Below, one piece after another: positions 34,554 to 43,068 of a DNA stretch of 64,000 nt; the first letter of the stretch is position 1, and every line of letters starts with the position of its first letter. Origin of the DNA: DATEDA01 sp963789885 (GTDB taxonomy: Bacteria; Pseudomonadota; Gammaproteobacteria; Burkholderiales; SG8-39); the NCBI GenBank assembly GCA_963789885.1, contig CAWBNB010000049.1:124001-188000 (forward strand). Direction: 5' to 3'. The notes under the pieces were generated by a model. It made no database searches, was not told the origin of the DNA, and was given only the letters and a program-made list of their open reading frames with translations. The translations under genes and the position numbers were made by a program.

Positions 34554-35588
34554 GTGAACCCGGAGCAGGTCCTCGACTATCCGCACGCCGCGCCGCCGCC
34601 ACCGGGCACGACGGTCGAGGTCGCGCCGGGCGTGCACTGGCTGCGGATGCCGCTGCCGTTCGCGCTGAACCACATCAACCTGTGGCTGCTCGAGGACGGC
34701 GACCGGCTCGTGATCGTCGACTGCGGCTTTGCCGCCGACGCCACGCGCGAGCTGTGGCAGCGCCATTTCGACGGCTTCTTCGCCGGCCGCGCGGTGAGCC
34801 GCATCGTCGCCACGCATCTCCATCCCGATCACGCGGGTAACGTCGGCTGGCTCATGTCGCGGTTCGACGCGCCCCTGGTGATGTCCCAGGGCGACTTCGT
34901 CATCGCGCACGCGTGGCGCGACGAGGCCTGCGGCTACTCGGTCGGGGCGCTCGTCGCGCACCTCGCGCGCCATGGCCTCGCCGGCGACCGGCTGGAGGTA
35001 CTGGTGAGGCGCGGCAACGTGTACCGACGCGCGACGCCGGATTTTCCGCTGACCTACCGCCGCATGATGGAGGGCGACGAGCTCGCGATCGGCGGCCGGC
35101 ATTGGCGCGTGATCATGGGCTACGGGCATGCACCCGAGCATGCATCGCTCTACTGCGCCGAGATCGGCGTGCTGATCTCGGGCGACATGCTGCTGCCGCG
35201 GATCTCCACCAACATCAGCGTGAACCAGGTCGATCCGGACGCAGATCCATTGCGGCTCTTCCTGGGCAGCCTCCGGCACCTCGTTGCGCTCACCGCGCCG
35301 GGTGCACTGGTGCTGCCCTCGCACGGGCTGCCGTTCCGCGGCATGCTCGAGCGGGTCGCGCAGCTCGAGGAGCACCATCGCCTCCGCCTCGGCGAGCTCG
35401 AGGACGTCTGCGGCGAGCCGAAGTGCGCGGCCGACGTCATCGGCACGCTGTTCCGGCGCGAGCTCGACGACCACCAGACGTTCTTCGCGATGGGCGAGGC
35501 GATCGCCCATCTGAACTACCTCATGCACGATGGCGTGCTCCGGCGCATCCCCGGCGCCGACGGCATCGTCCGGTTCGTCCGCACCTAG
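34554..35588 (+). CDS. MBL-fold metallo-hydrolase
   Basis: The 344-residue protein has the metallo-beta-lactamase zinc signature ATHLHPDHAGNVGW (His-x-His-x-Asp-His), with VDCGFAADATREL before it, and later MGYGHAPEHASLY and LISGDMLLPRIS. The C-terminal helices (about residues 260-340) resemble a LACTB2/glyoxalase-like group that hydrolyses thioesters or lactones. The GTG at 34554 is chosen since a TATAAT element overlaps the only upstream ATG (34524). It directly precedes phaC by 27 nt, so both are probably co-transcribed. Confidence 0.85.
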   Translation: MNPEQVLDYPHAAPPPPGTTVEVAPGVHWLRMPLPFALNHINLWLLEDGDRLVIVDCGFAADATRELWQRHFDGFFAGRAVSRIVATHLHPDHAGNVGWLMSRFDAPLVMSQGDFVIAHAWRDEACGYSVGALVAHLARHGLAGDRLEVLVRRGNVYRRATPDFPLTYRRMMEGDELAIGGRHWRVIMGYGHAPEHASLYCAEIGVLISGDMLLPRISTNISVNQVDPDADPLRLFLGSLRHLVALTAPGALVLPSHGLPFRGMLERVAQLEEHHRLRLGELEDVCGEPKCAADVIGTLFRRELDDHQTFFAMGEAIAHLNYLMHDGVLRRIPGADGIVRFVRT

Positions 35589-35615
35589 ACCAAGAACGGG
35601 GAACGGGAGGAGAGG

Positions 35616-37415
35616 ATGGACACGAAAGAGACCGGGCAGGCACCCGACCCCGCCGAGGTCGCCAAGATCCTCGGCAAGGTCGCCGAGCACTCGTCGAACG
35701 TGCTCGCCGATTTCGTGACGCGCCATGCCAACGGCAAGGGGCTGGCGGTCACCGACGAGTTCGGCATCGCGCGCGCGTTCATGGACATGTGGGCGAAGCT
35801 GCTCGCGAACCCGATGGCGCTCGCGCAGGCGCAGATGAACATGTACTTCGACTACCTCCGGCTGTGGCAGTCGTCGTGGCTCAAGCTCATCGGCCAGACG
35901 CCCGAGCCGGTCGCCGCGCCGGCGCAGGGCGACAATCGCTTCAAGGACGAGGACTGGCAGAACAACTTCGTCTTCGACTACATCAAGCAGAGCTACCTCA
36001 TCGCCGCGCGCCACATCCACGACGTCGTGTCGGGGATCGACGGGCTGCCCGGCGAGTCGAAGAAGAAGGTCGACTTCTTCACTCGCCAGTACGTCGACGC
36101 GCTGTCGCCGTCGAACTTCGCGCTCACCAACCCGCAGGTGCTGCGCGAGACGATGAAGTCGGGCGGCACCAACCTGGTGAAGGGCCTGAAGAACCTGCTC
36201 GAGGACCTCGACGAGGGCGACGGGCAGCTGCGCATCAAGATGACCGACGAGAAGGCGTTCCGGATCGGCCACAACGTCGCCACCACGCCGGGCAAGGTCG
36301 TGTTCCAGAACGACCTGATGCAGCTCATCCAGTTCAACCCGTCGACCGAGACGGTGTTCAGGCAGCCGCTCCTGATCATCCCGCCCTGGATCAACAAGTA
36401 CTACATCCTCGATCTCCGCGAGAAGAACTCGTTCATCCGCTGGGCGGTCCAGCAGGGCCACACCGTGTTCGTGGTGTCGTGGGTGAATCCCGACGCGCGG
36501 CTCGCCAACAAGAACTTCGAGGATTACATGATCGAGGGCCCGCTCGCCGCGCTGGAGGCGATCGAGCAGGCGACCGGGGAGCGCAGGATCAACACGATCG
36601 GCTACTGCCTCGGCGGCACGCTGCTCGGCGCGACGCTCGGCTACATGGCGGCCAAGGGCGACGACCGCGTGAACAGCGCGACGTTCTTCGTCGCGTTGCT
36701 CGACTTCTCGATCCCCGGCGAGCTCGGCGTCTTCATCGACGAGCAGCAGGTCGAGAGCCTCGAGCGCCGCATGAACGAGCGCGGCTTCCTCGAAGGCTCG
36801 GAGATGGCGGGCACGTTCAGCATGCTGCGCTCGAACGACCTCGTGTGGTCGTTCGTGATCAACAACTACCTGATGGGCAAGGAGCCGTTCCCGTTCGACC
36901 TCCTGTACTGGAACTCCGACTCCACGCGCATGCCCGCGAAGATGCACAGCTTCTACCTGCGCAACATGTACCTCAAGAACGCGCTCAAGGACCCGGGCGG
37001 AGTGCGGCTCGCCGGGGTACCGATCGACCTCGCTCGGGTGCGGACACCCGCGTACTTCATCTCGACCGTCGAGGATCACATCGCGCCGTGGAAATCCACG
37101 TATCTCGGCGCCAAGCGGCTCGGCGGCCCGGTGCGCTTCGTGCTCGGCGGCTCCGGCCACATCGCCGGGATCGTCAACCCGCCGGCGGCGAAGAAGTACT
37201 GCTACTGGCTGAACGACGCGCTGCCGTCCGGCCCCGACGAGTGGCAGGCGGGCGCGACCCGTCACGACGGCTCGTGGTGGAACGACTGGCAGGCGTGGAT
37301 GGAAGCACGCAACGCCGGCGAGCGCGTCCCGGCGCGGGTGCCGGGCGACGGCAAGCTGAAAGTCATCGAGGACGCCCCCGGGTCGTACGTGAGCGTGCGG
37401 GCCGGCGCCGGGTGA
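35616..37415 (+). CDS. phaC: Class I polyhydroxyalkanoate synthase
   Basis: The 599-residue enzyme is a typical class I PHA synthase. It has RQPLLIIPPWINKYYILDL, the lipase-like box INTIGYCLGGT with catalytic Cys about residue 331, the catalytic Asp in FISTVEDHIAPWKSTYLG and His in VLGGSGHIAGIVNPP. It polymerises (R)-3-hydroxyacyl-CoA into storage granules. A strong GGGAGGAGAGG ribosome site precedes the ATG. phaA and phaB are not adjacent, although a thiolase is encoded at 31438-32622. Confidence 0.95.
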   Translation: MDTKETGQAPDPAEVAKILGKVAEHSSNVLADFVTRHANGKGLAVTDEFGIARAFMDMWAKLLANPMALAQAQMNMYFDYLRLWQSSWLKLIGQTPEPVAAPAQGDNRFKDEDWQNNFVFDYIKQSYLIAARHIHDVVSGIDGLPGESKKKVDFFTRQYVDALSPSNFALTNPQVLRETMKSGGTNLVKGLKNLLEDLDEGDGQLRIKMTDEKAFRIGHNVATTPGKVVFQNDLMQLIQFNPSTETVFRQPLLIIPPWINKYYILDLREKNSFIRWAVQQGHTVFVVSWVNPDARLANKNFEDYMIEGPLAALEAIEQATGERRINTIGYCLGGTLLGATLGYMAAKGDDRVNSATFFVALLDFSIPGELGVFIDEQQVESLERRMNERGFLEGSEMAGTFSMLRSNDLVWSFVINNYLMGKEPFPFDLLYWNSDSTRMPAKMHSFYLRNMYLKNALKDPGGVRLAGVPIDLARVRTPAYFISTVEDHIAPWKSTYLGAKRLGGPVRFVLGGSGHIAGIVNPPAAKKYCYWLNDALPSGPDEWQAGATRHDGSWWNDWQAWMEARNAGERVPARVPGDGKLKVIEDAPGSYVSVRAGAG

Positions 37416-37502
37416 GCGCTTCGCGCGGGCTTTACGCGAAGCCCGTCCTCACGACCGCCCTGTGGCGCGGGCAGTTCGTCGCCGGGATCGCCGGCGTCGC
37501 GC

Positions 37503-39518
37503 TTACGAACCGGCCGGCGCCGCCGGCGCGATGAGCCGGTAGGCGCTCAGCGGTTGCGGCGCGCGGCGGGCGTCCTGGGCGTTCGCCCGCTCGCCCGGCG
37601 GAACCTGCTCCTCGTCGAGGTAGAGCCCGTGCCGGAACGCGTGCGAGGCGACCTGATAGAAGGCGATCGCTTCGCGCACGAGCGACGGATCGGGGTCGCG
37701 GAGCGGGACGAGCGCGTCGCCGCGCCGGCGGAAGACCTCGATCCCGCGCTTCGGCTCGAGCAGGACGACGTCCTCGCCACGGAGATAGCCGAGCGTCTGG
37801 TAATTGGCGACGAAGGCACGATCGGTCGCGGGCGGAGAATGGAGCACGTCGCGGCCGAGGAACTTCGTGTAGTACGAGAAGTCGAGCGCGCCGAGCAGCG
37901 TCGGTGCGATGTCGATCTGCGACATGAGGCGATCGACGCGGCGCGGCGCCACGTGCTTGGGGGCGTAGACGAAAACCGGGATGAGGTACTTGTCCACCGG
38001 GATCTGCGACGTGCCGCGCGCGTTGGCACCATGGTCGGCGCTGATCACGAACACCGTGTCGTCGAACCATGAGTGGGCCCGCGCGCGCTCGATCAGGCGG
38101 CCGAGCGCGTAGTCGGAGTACTTCACCGCGCCCTCGCGGCCGGTCCCCGACGCAATGTCGATCCGGCCGGGCGGGTAGGTGTAGGGGCGGTGGTTGCTCG
38201 TGGTCATGACGTGCGCGAATACCGGCCGGTCGGGATGCGCCGTCTTCTCGCGCTCGATCTCGTCGATCACCTGGTCGTACAGGTGCTCGTCCGCCACCCC
38301 CCAGACGTTCTCGAACTCGATCCGGTCCGACGCGATGTTGCGGCGGTCCACGGCGCGGTAGTCGTTCGCGTCGAAGAACGCGTTCATGTTGTCGAAGTAG
38401 CCGTAGCCGCCGTAGGCGAACAGCACCCCGTAGCCCTTGTCCTCGAAGATGCTGCCGAGCGAGAACAGGACGCCGTTGTTCGGACGGCGGACGATCGACT
38501 GGCCGGGTGTCGGCGGCAGCGCGAGCGCGAGCGCCTCGAGGCCGCGGACGGTCCGGTTGCCGGTCGCGTACACGTTCGCGAACCAGAGGCTTTCGCGCGC
38601 GAGCCGGTCGAGGTTGGGCGTGAGGCCCCGCTTGTCCCCGTAGGCGCCGAGGAACTCGGCGCCGAGGCTCTCCACGCTGACGAGCACGACGTTGAGGTGC
38701 CGCTCCGCGCCGTGACCCGGCTCGAAGCGCTCGATGCTCGCGTCACCCGGGTCGACCCACTGCGCCGGCGAGAGCGCGCGCCGCACCGTCGCGAGCGCCT
38801 CGGGCAGCGGCAGGGTCGCGTAGTAGCGTTCCATGCTGAGCTCGTTGCGGCGGTTGGCGGCGAAGAACTCGTAGAACCCGTTGCCAGCGAGCTCGTTGGC
38901 GTAGTCGTGCGCCGACCGGTTCTTCAGGTCGCTGTCGACGAGGGCCGTGAGCAGGAAGAGGAGCGCAACCTGCGCCCCGACGAGGCCGAGCCCGCGTCGC
39001 CACCCGAGCGGCGCGGCGGACGATCGCCAGAGCGTGCGCGCCGCGAGCACCGTCAGTCCCGCGGCAGCGAGCGCGAGTGCGCCGAGCACCCAGCCGACCG
39101 GGTAGGACTCCCAGATGTTGCCGAGGACCTCGTGGGTGTAGAGGAGGTAGTCCACGGCGATGAAGTTGAAGCGCGCGCCGAACTCCTCCCAGAACAGCCA
39201 TTCCGAGACCGCGAGCAGCAGCGCCCCGAAGCACGCGACACCGAACAGGACGAGGGTGGCGGAGCGGTAGATCCGCGTGCGGGCGAGCCGGTTCGGTGCG
39301 AGCGCGAGCCACGCGAGGAGCGGCGTGACCGCATAAGCGGCGGCAACGAGGTCGAACGCGAGCCCGAGCGCAAAGCTGCGCGCGAGCTCACCGGCGCCAA
39401 GGACGCTCGCCTCGGGCCGCAGCGCGAGCGCGACCCGCGTGAGGGTGCTGACCGCCACGAACACTGCCGCCGCGGCGAACGCCGGCAGAAATCGGGTCAG
39501 GGAACGGGGAAAACGCAT
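37503..39518 (-). CDS. LTA-synthase-like membrane phosphoglycerol/phosphoethanolamine transferase
   Basis: The 671-residue protein has five N-terminal membrane helices. Its periplasmic catalytic domain contains LNVVLVSVESLGAEFLGAYG (metal ligands), the nucleophile region YATGNRTVRGLEALALA (Thr), VMTTSNHRPYTYP and FVISADHGANARG. This is the layout of lipoteichoic-acid-synthase-type enzymes that in Gram-negatives decorate glucans or lipids with phosphoglycerol or phosphoethanolamine. It is convergent with phaC (gap 87 nt) and is not obviously linked to neighbours. Confidence 0.88.
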   Translation of the reverse strand: MRFPRSLTRFLPAFAAAAVFVAVSTLTRVALALRPEASVLGAGELARSFALGLAFDLVAAAYAVTPLLAWLALAPNRLARTRIYRSATLVLFGVACFGALLLAVSEWLFWEEFGARFNFIAVDYLLYTHEVLGNIWESYPVGWVLGALALAAAGLTVLAARTLWRSSAAPLGWRRGLGLVGAQVALLFLLTALVDSDLKNRSAHDYANELAGNGFYEFFAANRRNELSMERYYATLPLPEALATVRRALSPAQWVDPGDASIERFEPGHGAERHLNVVLVSVESLGAEFLGAYGDKRGLTPNLDRLARESLWFANVYATGNRTVRGLEALALALPPTPGQSIVRRPNNGVLFSLGSIFEDKGYGVLFAYGGYGYFDNMNAFFDANDYRAVDRRNIASDRIEFENVWGVADEHLYDQVIDEIEREKTAHPDRPVFAHVMTTSNHRPYTYPPGRIDIASGTGREGAVKYSDYALGRLIERARAHSWFDDTVFVISADHGANARGTSQIPVDKYLIPVFVYAPKHVAPRRVDRLMSQIDIAPTLLGALDFSYYTKFLGRDVLHSPPATDRAFVANYQTLGYLRGEDVVLLEPKRGIEVFRRRGDALVPLRDPDPSLVREAIAFYQVASHAFRHGLYLDEEQVPPGERANAQDARRAPQPLSAYRLIAPAAPAGS

Positions 39519-39622
39519 GGCGGGCCGGATGCTAGCCCCTCAACCTTGCGTTTGGCTGACGGAGATCAAATGACCGAGCGGAGGCCGGTATCATAGGCCC
39601 GTCCACTGGGGGAGGAGCCGCA

Positions 39623-40966
39623 ATGGCGGGCGAGGCACTGGCGATCGGCGGGGGCGCGGGGTTCTCGGGCGACCGCACCGACGCCGCCGGCCCGGTGGTC
39701 GAGACCCTCGTCGCGCGCGGCGGCCCGGCGGCGCTGATTTTCGAGACGCTTGCCGAGCGCACGCTCGCACTCGCGCAGATCGCCCGGCGGCAGAACCCCG
39801 AGGGGGGCTACGAGCCGCAGCTCGACCGCTTCGTCGGTCCGGTCCTCGCGGCTTGCGTCGAGCACCGCATCCCGATCGTCGGCAATTTCGGCGCGGCGAA
39901 CCCGCGCGCCGCGGCGCGGCGCCTGCAGGCGCTCGCGCGGGAGCTGGGGCTGCGGAGCCTGCGCGTCGGCGTCGTCGAAGGCGACGACCTCTCGGACGAA
40001 CGCGGGCGGGCGCTCCTCGCCGAGCACCTTCCCGGCGGCAGGCGCGATTTCGTGAGCGCGAACGCGTACCAGGGCGCGAAGCCGATCGCCGATGCGCTGC
40101 GCGCCGGCGCACAGGTCGTCGTGACCGGCCGCGTCGCCGACCCGTCGCTCGCGGTCGGTCCGGCGATGGCCCATTACGGCTGGGCCGAGGACGACTGGCC
40201 GGCGCTCGGTCGCTGCACGATGGCCGGGCACCTGCTCGAGTGCGGCGCGCAGGTCACCGGCGGCTACTTCGCGGACCCCGGCCTCAAGGACGTGCCCGAT
40301 CTCGCGCACGTCGGCTTCCCGATCGCGGAGGTTGCCGCCGACGGCTCGTTCACGATCGGCAAGGCCGCGAATACCGGCGGCCTGGTGGACGCGCGCACGG
40401 TGAAGGAGCAGCTCCTGTACGAGGTCCACGATCCGGCGGCCTACCTCACGCCCGACGTCGTCGCCGACATCTCGGACGCCGAGGTGAACGAGATCGGCCG
40501 CGACCGCGTCGCGGTGGCGGGCGTGCGCGGCCATCCGCGAACCGCGACCCTGAAAGTCAACGCCTGGTTCGACGGCGGCTGGCTCGGCGAGGCGGAGATC
40601 TCCTATGCGGGACCCAACGCGGAGGCGCGTGCGCGCCTGGGCGCGGAAGTCGTGCGCGAGCGCATCGGCGGTGCGCTCGACGTCCGCTTCGATCTGATTG
40701 GCGTCCTGAGCGTATTCGCCGACGACGGCGGCCGCCTGCTCGCCGCCCGTCCGCCCGGCGCCGCACGCGACGTGCGCTTGCGCGCGGCCGCAGTGCACGC
40801 CGAGCGCGCGCGCGTCGAGCGCCTGCTCGAGGAGGTCACCACGCTGTACACCTGCGGCCCCGCGGGCGGCGGCGGGGTGCGCACGAGCCTGCGCTCGCGC
40901 CTGTCGACGGTGTCGTGCCTGGTGCCGCGCGAGCGCGTGCCGGCGCGCTTCGAGATCCTGGAGTGA
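39623..40966 (+). CDS. AtuA family protein (acyclic terpene/DUF1446 family)
   Basis: The 447-residue protein begins IGGGAGFSGDRTDAAGPVVE, with RIPIVGNFGAANPRAAARR, VVVTGRVADPSLAVGPAMAHYGW and LLYEVHDPAAYLTPDVVADI, features of AtuA/DUF1446. AtuA is needed for citronellol and geraniol breakdown in Pseudomonas; its reaction is not settled. GGAGGAG occurs shortly before the ATG. It is followed after 4 nt by a small partner domain gene that is fused to AtuA in other species. No other atu genes are in the window. Confidence 0.85.
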   Translation: MAGEALAIGGGAGFSGDRTDAAGPVVETLVARGGPAALIFETLAERTLALAQIARRQNPEGGYEPQLDRFVGPVLAACVEHRIPIVGNFGAANPRAAARRLQALARELGLRSLRVGVVEGDDLSDERGRALLAEHLPGGRRDFVSANAYQGAKPIADALRAGAQVVVTGRVADPSLAVGPAMAHYGWAEDDWPALGRCTMAGHLLECGAQVTGGYFADPGLKDVPDLAHVGFPIAEVAADGSFTIGKAANTGGLVDARTVKEQLLYEVHDPAAYLTPDVVADISDAEVNEIGRDRVAVAGVRGHPRTATLKVNAWFDGGWLGEAEISYAGPNAEARARLGAEVVRERIGGALDVRFDLIGVLSVFADDGGRLLAARPPGAARDVRLRAAAVHAERARVERLLEEVTTLYTCGPAGGGGVRTSLRSRLSTVSCLVPRERVPARFEILE

Positions 40967-40970
40967 GCCG

Positions 40971-41306
40971 ATGGCCCGCGTCCCGCTCCACCTCCTCGCC
41001 CACGGCCGCACCGGCGACAAGGGCGACCGCTCGAACATCAGCGTGTTCGCCTACCGCCCGGAGGCGTTTCCGTTCATTGCCGAGCAGCTCACCGAGGCGC
41101 GGGTCGCCGAAGCGTTCCGGCACCGGCGCCCGTCCGCGGTGAAGCGCTACCTGCTGCCGAAGCTCCACGGGATGAACTTCGTGCTCGACGGCGTGCTCGA
41201 CGGCGGCGTCAACGACTCGCTCAACCTCGATACCCACGGGAAGAGCCTCGTGTTCCTCGTCCTCGAGATCGAGATCGAGGTGCCGGCGGAGCTCGTGCCA
41301 GGATGA
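40971..41306 (+). CDS. AtuA-associated ferredoxin-like domain protein
   Basis: The 111-residue protein starts VPLHLLAHGRTGDKGDRSNISVFAY (residues about 4-28) and has KRYLLPKLHGMNFVLDGVLDGG. This stretch matches the C-terminal domain found in many AtuA proteins, here as a separate gene. The GRTGDKGDR-N motif probably forms a ligand-binding loop. It is coupled to AtuA (4 nt gap) and followed by a TctC gene, a trio often seen together in Burkholderiales (recalled). Confidence 0.8.
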   Translation: MARVPLHLLAHGRTGDKGDRSNISVFAYRPEAFPFIAEQLTEARVAEAFRHRRPSAVKRYLLPKLHGMNFVLDGVLDGGVNDSLNLDTHGKSLVFLVLEIEIEVPAELVPG

Positions 41307-41332
41307 TCCGATCGACCAGCAGGAGGAAACCG

Positions 41333-42283
41333 ATGTTCCGCAGCCTCGTCACCGCCGGCCTGGCGGCGCTCACCCTCGGCGCGCACGCGCAGACCTATCC
41401 TTCCCGCCCGGTGAAGCTGATCGTCCCGTTCCCCGCGGGCAGCGCCACCGACCAGGTGGCACGCCTCGTCGGTCAGCAGCTGAACGAAGCGCTGAAGCAG
41501 CCGTTCATCGTCGAGAACAAACCCGGGGCGCAGGGCGCCATTGCCGCCGCCGAAGTGGCGAAGGCCGCGCCGGACGGCTACACGCTGCTGCTGACCACGA
41601 ACACCCCGCAGGCGGCGAACGTGAGCCTGTTCAAGAAGCTCGCCTACGATCCGGTGAAGGATTTCGCGCCCGTGGCGCGCATCGGCACGACGTCGTTCAT
41701 GCTGATGTTGCGGGCCGACTCGCCGATCAAGACCTTCAAGGAGTTCCTCGCCGACGCGCGCGCGAAGCCGGGCAAGCTCTCCGCGGGCTACGGTTCGGCC
41801 GGCTCGCAGGTCTCGCTCGCGATGCTCAAGTCCATGGGCAAGCTCGACGTGGTCGAGGTCCCTTACAAGGGCATCCCGCAGACCGTCACCGACGTCCTGG
41901 GCGGAACGCTCTCGTTCACCTTCGTGGACCTGAGCAACGCGCTCGCCCAGGCGAAGGGCGGCAAGCTGAGAGGTCTGGCAGTGACCTCGGCGACGCGGAC
42001 GCCGCTCGCACCGGACATGCCCGCCGTCGCCGAGGAGCTGAAGGGCTACGAGCTGATCGCCTGGTTCGCGCTCATGGCGCCCGCGGGGACGCCCGCGGAG
42101 ATCGTGCAGCGATTGCACGACGTCACGGTCAAGGGCATTGCGAAGCCGGAAGTGAAGGAGAAGTTCGCCCTCATCGGCGTGGACGTGGCGCCGATGAACC
42201 CGGCCGAGCTCGCCAAGTTCATCCAGAACGAGATCGTGCACTGGGCGCAGCTCGTGAAGCTCGCCGGGATCCAGCCGGAGTGA
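41333..42283 (+). CDS. Bug/TctC-type substrate-binding protein
   Basis: The 316-residue periplasmic protein has a signal peptide (FRSLVTAGLAALTLGAHAQ) and the family start YPSRPVKLIVPFPAGSATDQVARLVG. Further on are FIVENKPGAQGAIAAAEVAKAAPDGY and the C-terminal region PAELAKFIQNEIVHWAQLVK. It binds a small carboxylate for a TctAB-type permease or a regulator. AGGAGG stands 7 nt before the chosen ATG at 41333; the open frame begins at 41303. It overlaps the next gene start by 4 nt (GTGA). Confidence 0.92.
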   Translation: MFRSLVTAGLAALTLGAHAQTYPSRPVKLIVPFPAGSATDQVARLVGQQLNEALKQPFIVENKPGAQGAIAAAEVAKAAPDGYTLLLTTNTPQAANVSLFKKLAYDPVKDFAPVARIGTTSFMLMLRADSPIKTFKEFLADARAKPGKLSAGYGSAGSQVSLAMLKSMGKLDVVEVPYKGIPQTVTDVLGGTLSFTFVDLSNALAQAKGGKLRGLAVTSATRTPLAPDMPAVAEELKGYELIAWFALMAPAGTPAEIVQRLHDVTVKGIAKPEVKEKFALIGVDVAPMNPAELAKFIQNEIVHWAQLVKLAGIQPE

Positions 42284-43068
42284 CCGGCGGCCGGCGCGAG
42301 GCCGGGCGCAGCAGCGCGACGCTCGAGGTGCCCGCGGCAGCGCTGCCCTACATCCTCTACCAGCGCACGCAGCACCTCGACTTCATCCGCTCGCCCCGCG
42401 CGATGCGCGCGTTCCTGGCGCTCGATCGCCTGTTCGGCGGCGATGGGCGGGCGGTGTTCGGCTCGCGTCTGTTCCGGCCGGCGGTTCGGCTCGAGGCGAT
42501 GCTGCGCGGCGGCTCGATCCGGCGGCGCTTCGCCGACGAGATCGCCGCGGAGTTCGAGCGGCTGCGGCCGCACCTCGCCGCGCACTGCCGCAGCATCCTC
42601 GACGTCGGCTCCGGCGTCGCCGGCATCGACGCGCCGCTCTACCACCACTACGCGGCGGACTCCCCCCGCGTGCTGCTCCTCGACCGGACGTCGATCCAGG
42701 AACGGATTTTCTACGGGTTCGAGCGCGACGGCGCCTTCTACAACTCGCTCGACGTCGCGCGCGACCTGCTGCGTGCCAACGGGGTGCCGGACGACCGGAT
42801 CGTCACGATCGAGGCCGCGCCCGACTTCCAGATCGCTCCCGAGCGCGAGATCGACCTCGCGCTCTCGCTCATCTCATGGGGTTTCCACTACCCGGTCGCG
42901 ACCTACCTCGACCGCGTGCACGCACTGCTCGCGCCCGGCGGCCGGCTGATCCTCGACGTCCGCCGAGGCACCGGGGCCGAGGACGAGCTGCGCGCGAAGT
43001 TCAGCACCGTGCGAGCGATCGAGGAGCGGCCGAAGCACCTGCGCCTGATGGCGATCAAGGCGTCCTAG
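42280..43068 (+). CDS. Putative SAM-dependent methyltransferase
   Basis: The 262-residue protein has SILDVGSGVAGIDAPLYHHY (motif I, residues about 105-124), RVLLLDRTSIQERIFYGF (post-I), and LALSLISWGFHYPVATYLDRVHALLAPGGRLILDVR (motif III and beyond). The N-terminal 100 residues are helical and lack a recognised domain. The GTG at 42280 overlaps the previous stop, indicating coupling. Its 3' end overlaps the convergent permease gene by 4 nt. Substrate unknown. Confidence 0.78.
   Translation: MTGGRREAGRSSATLEVPAAALPYILYQRTQHLDFIRSPRAMRAFLALDRLFGGDGRAVFGSRLFRPAVRLEAMLRGGSIRRRFADEIAAEFERLRPHLAAHCRSILDVGSGVAGIDAPLYHHYAADSPRVLLLDRTSIQERIFYGFERDGAFYNSLDVARDLLRANGVPDDRIVTIEAAPDFQIAPEREIDLALSLISWGFHYPVATYLDRVHALLAPGGRLILDVRRGTGAEDELRAKFSTVRAIEERPKHLRLMAIKAS

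Noticed and set aside
34539..37265. A 908-codon open frame on the minus strand
   Set aside because: It is antisense to the MBL hydrolase and phaC. Its composition (Arg, Asp, Glu, Val, His rich, no domain) is that of a GC-rich shadow frame.
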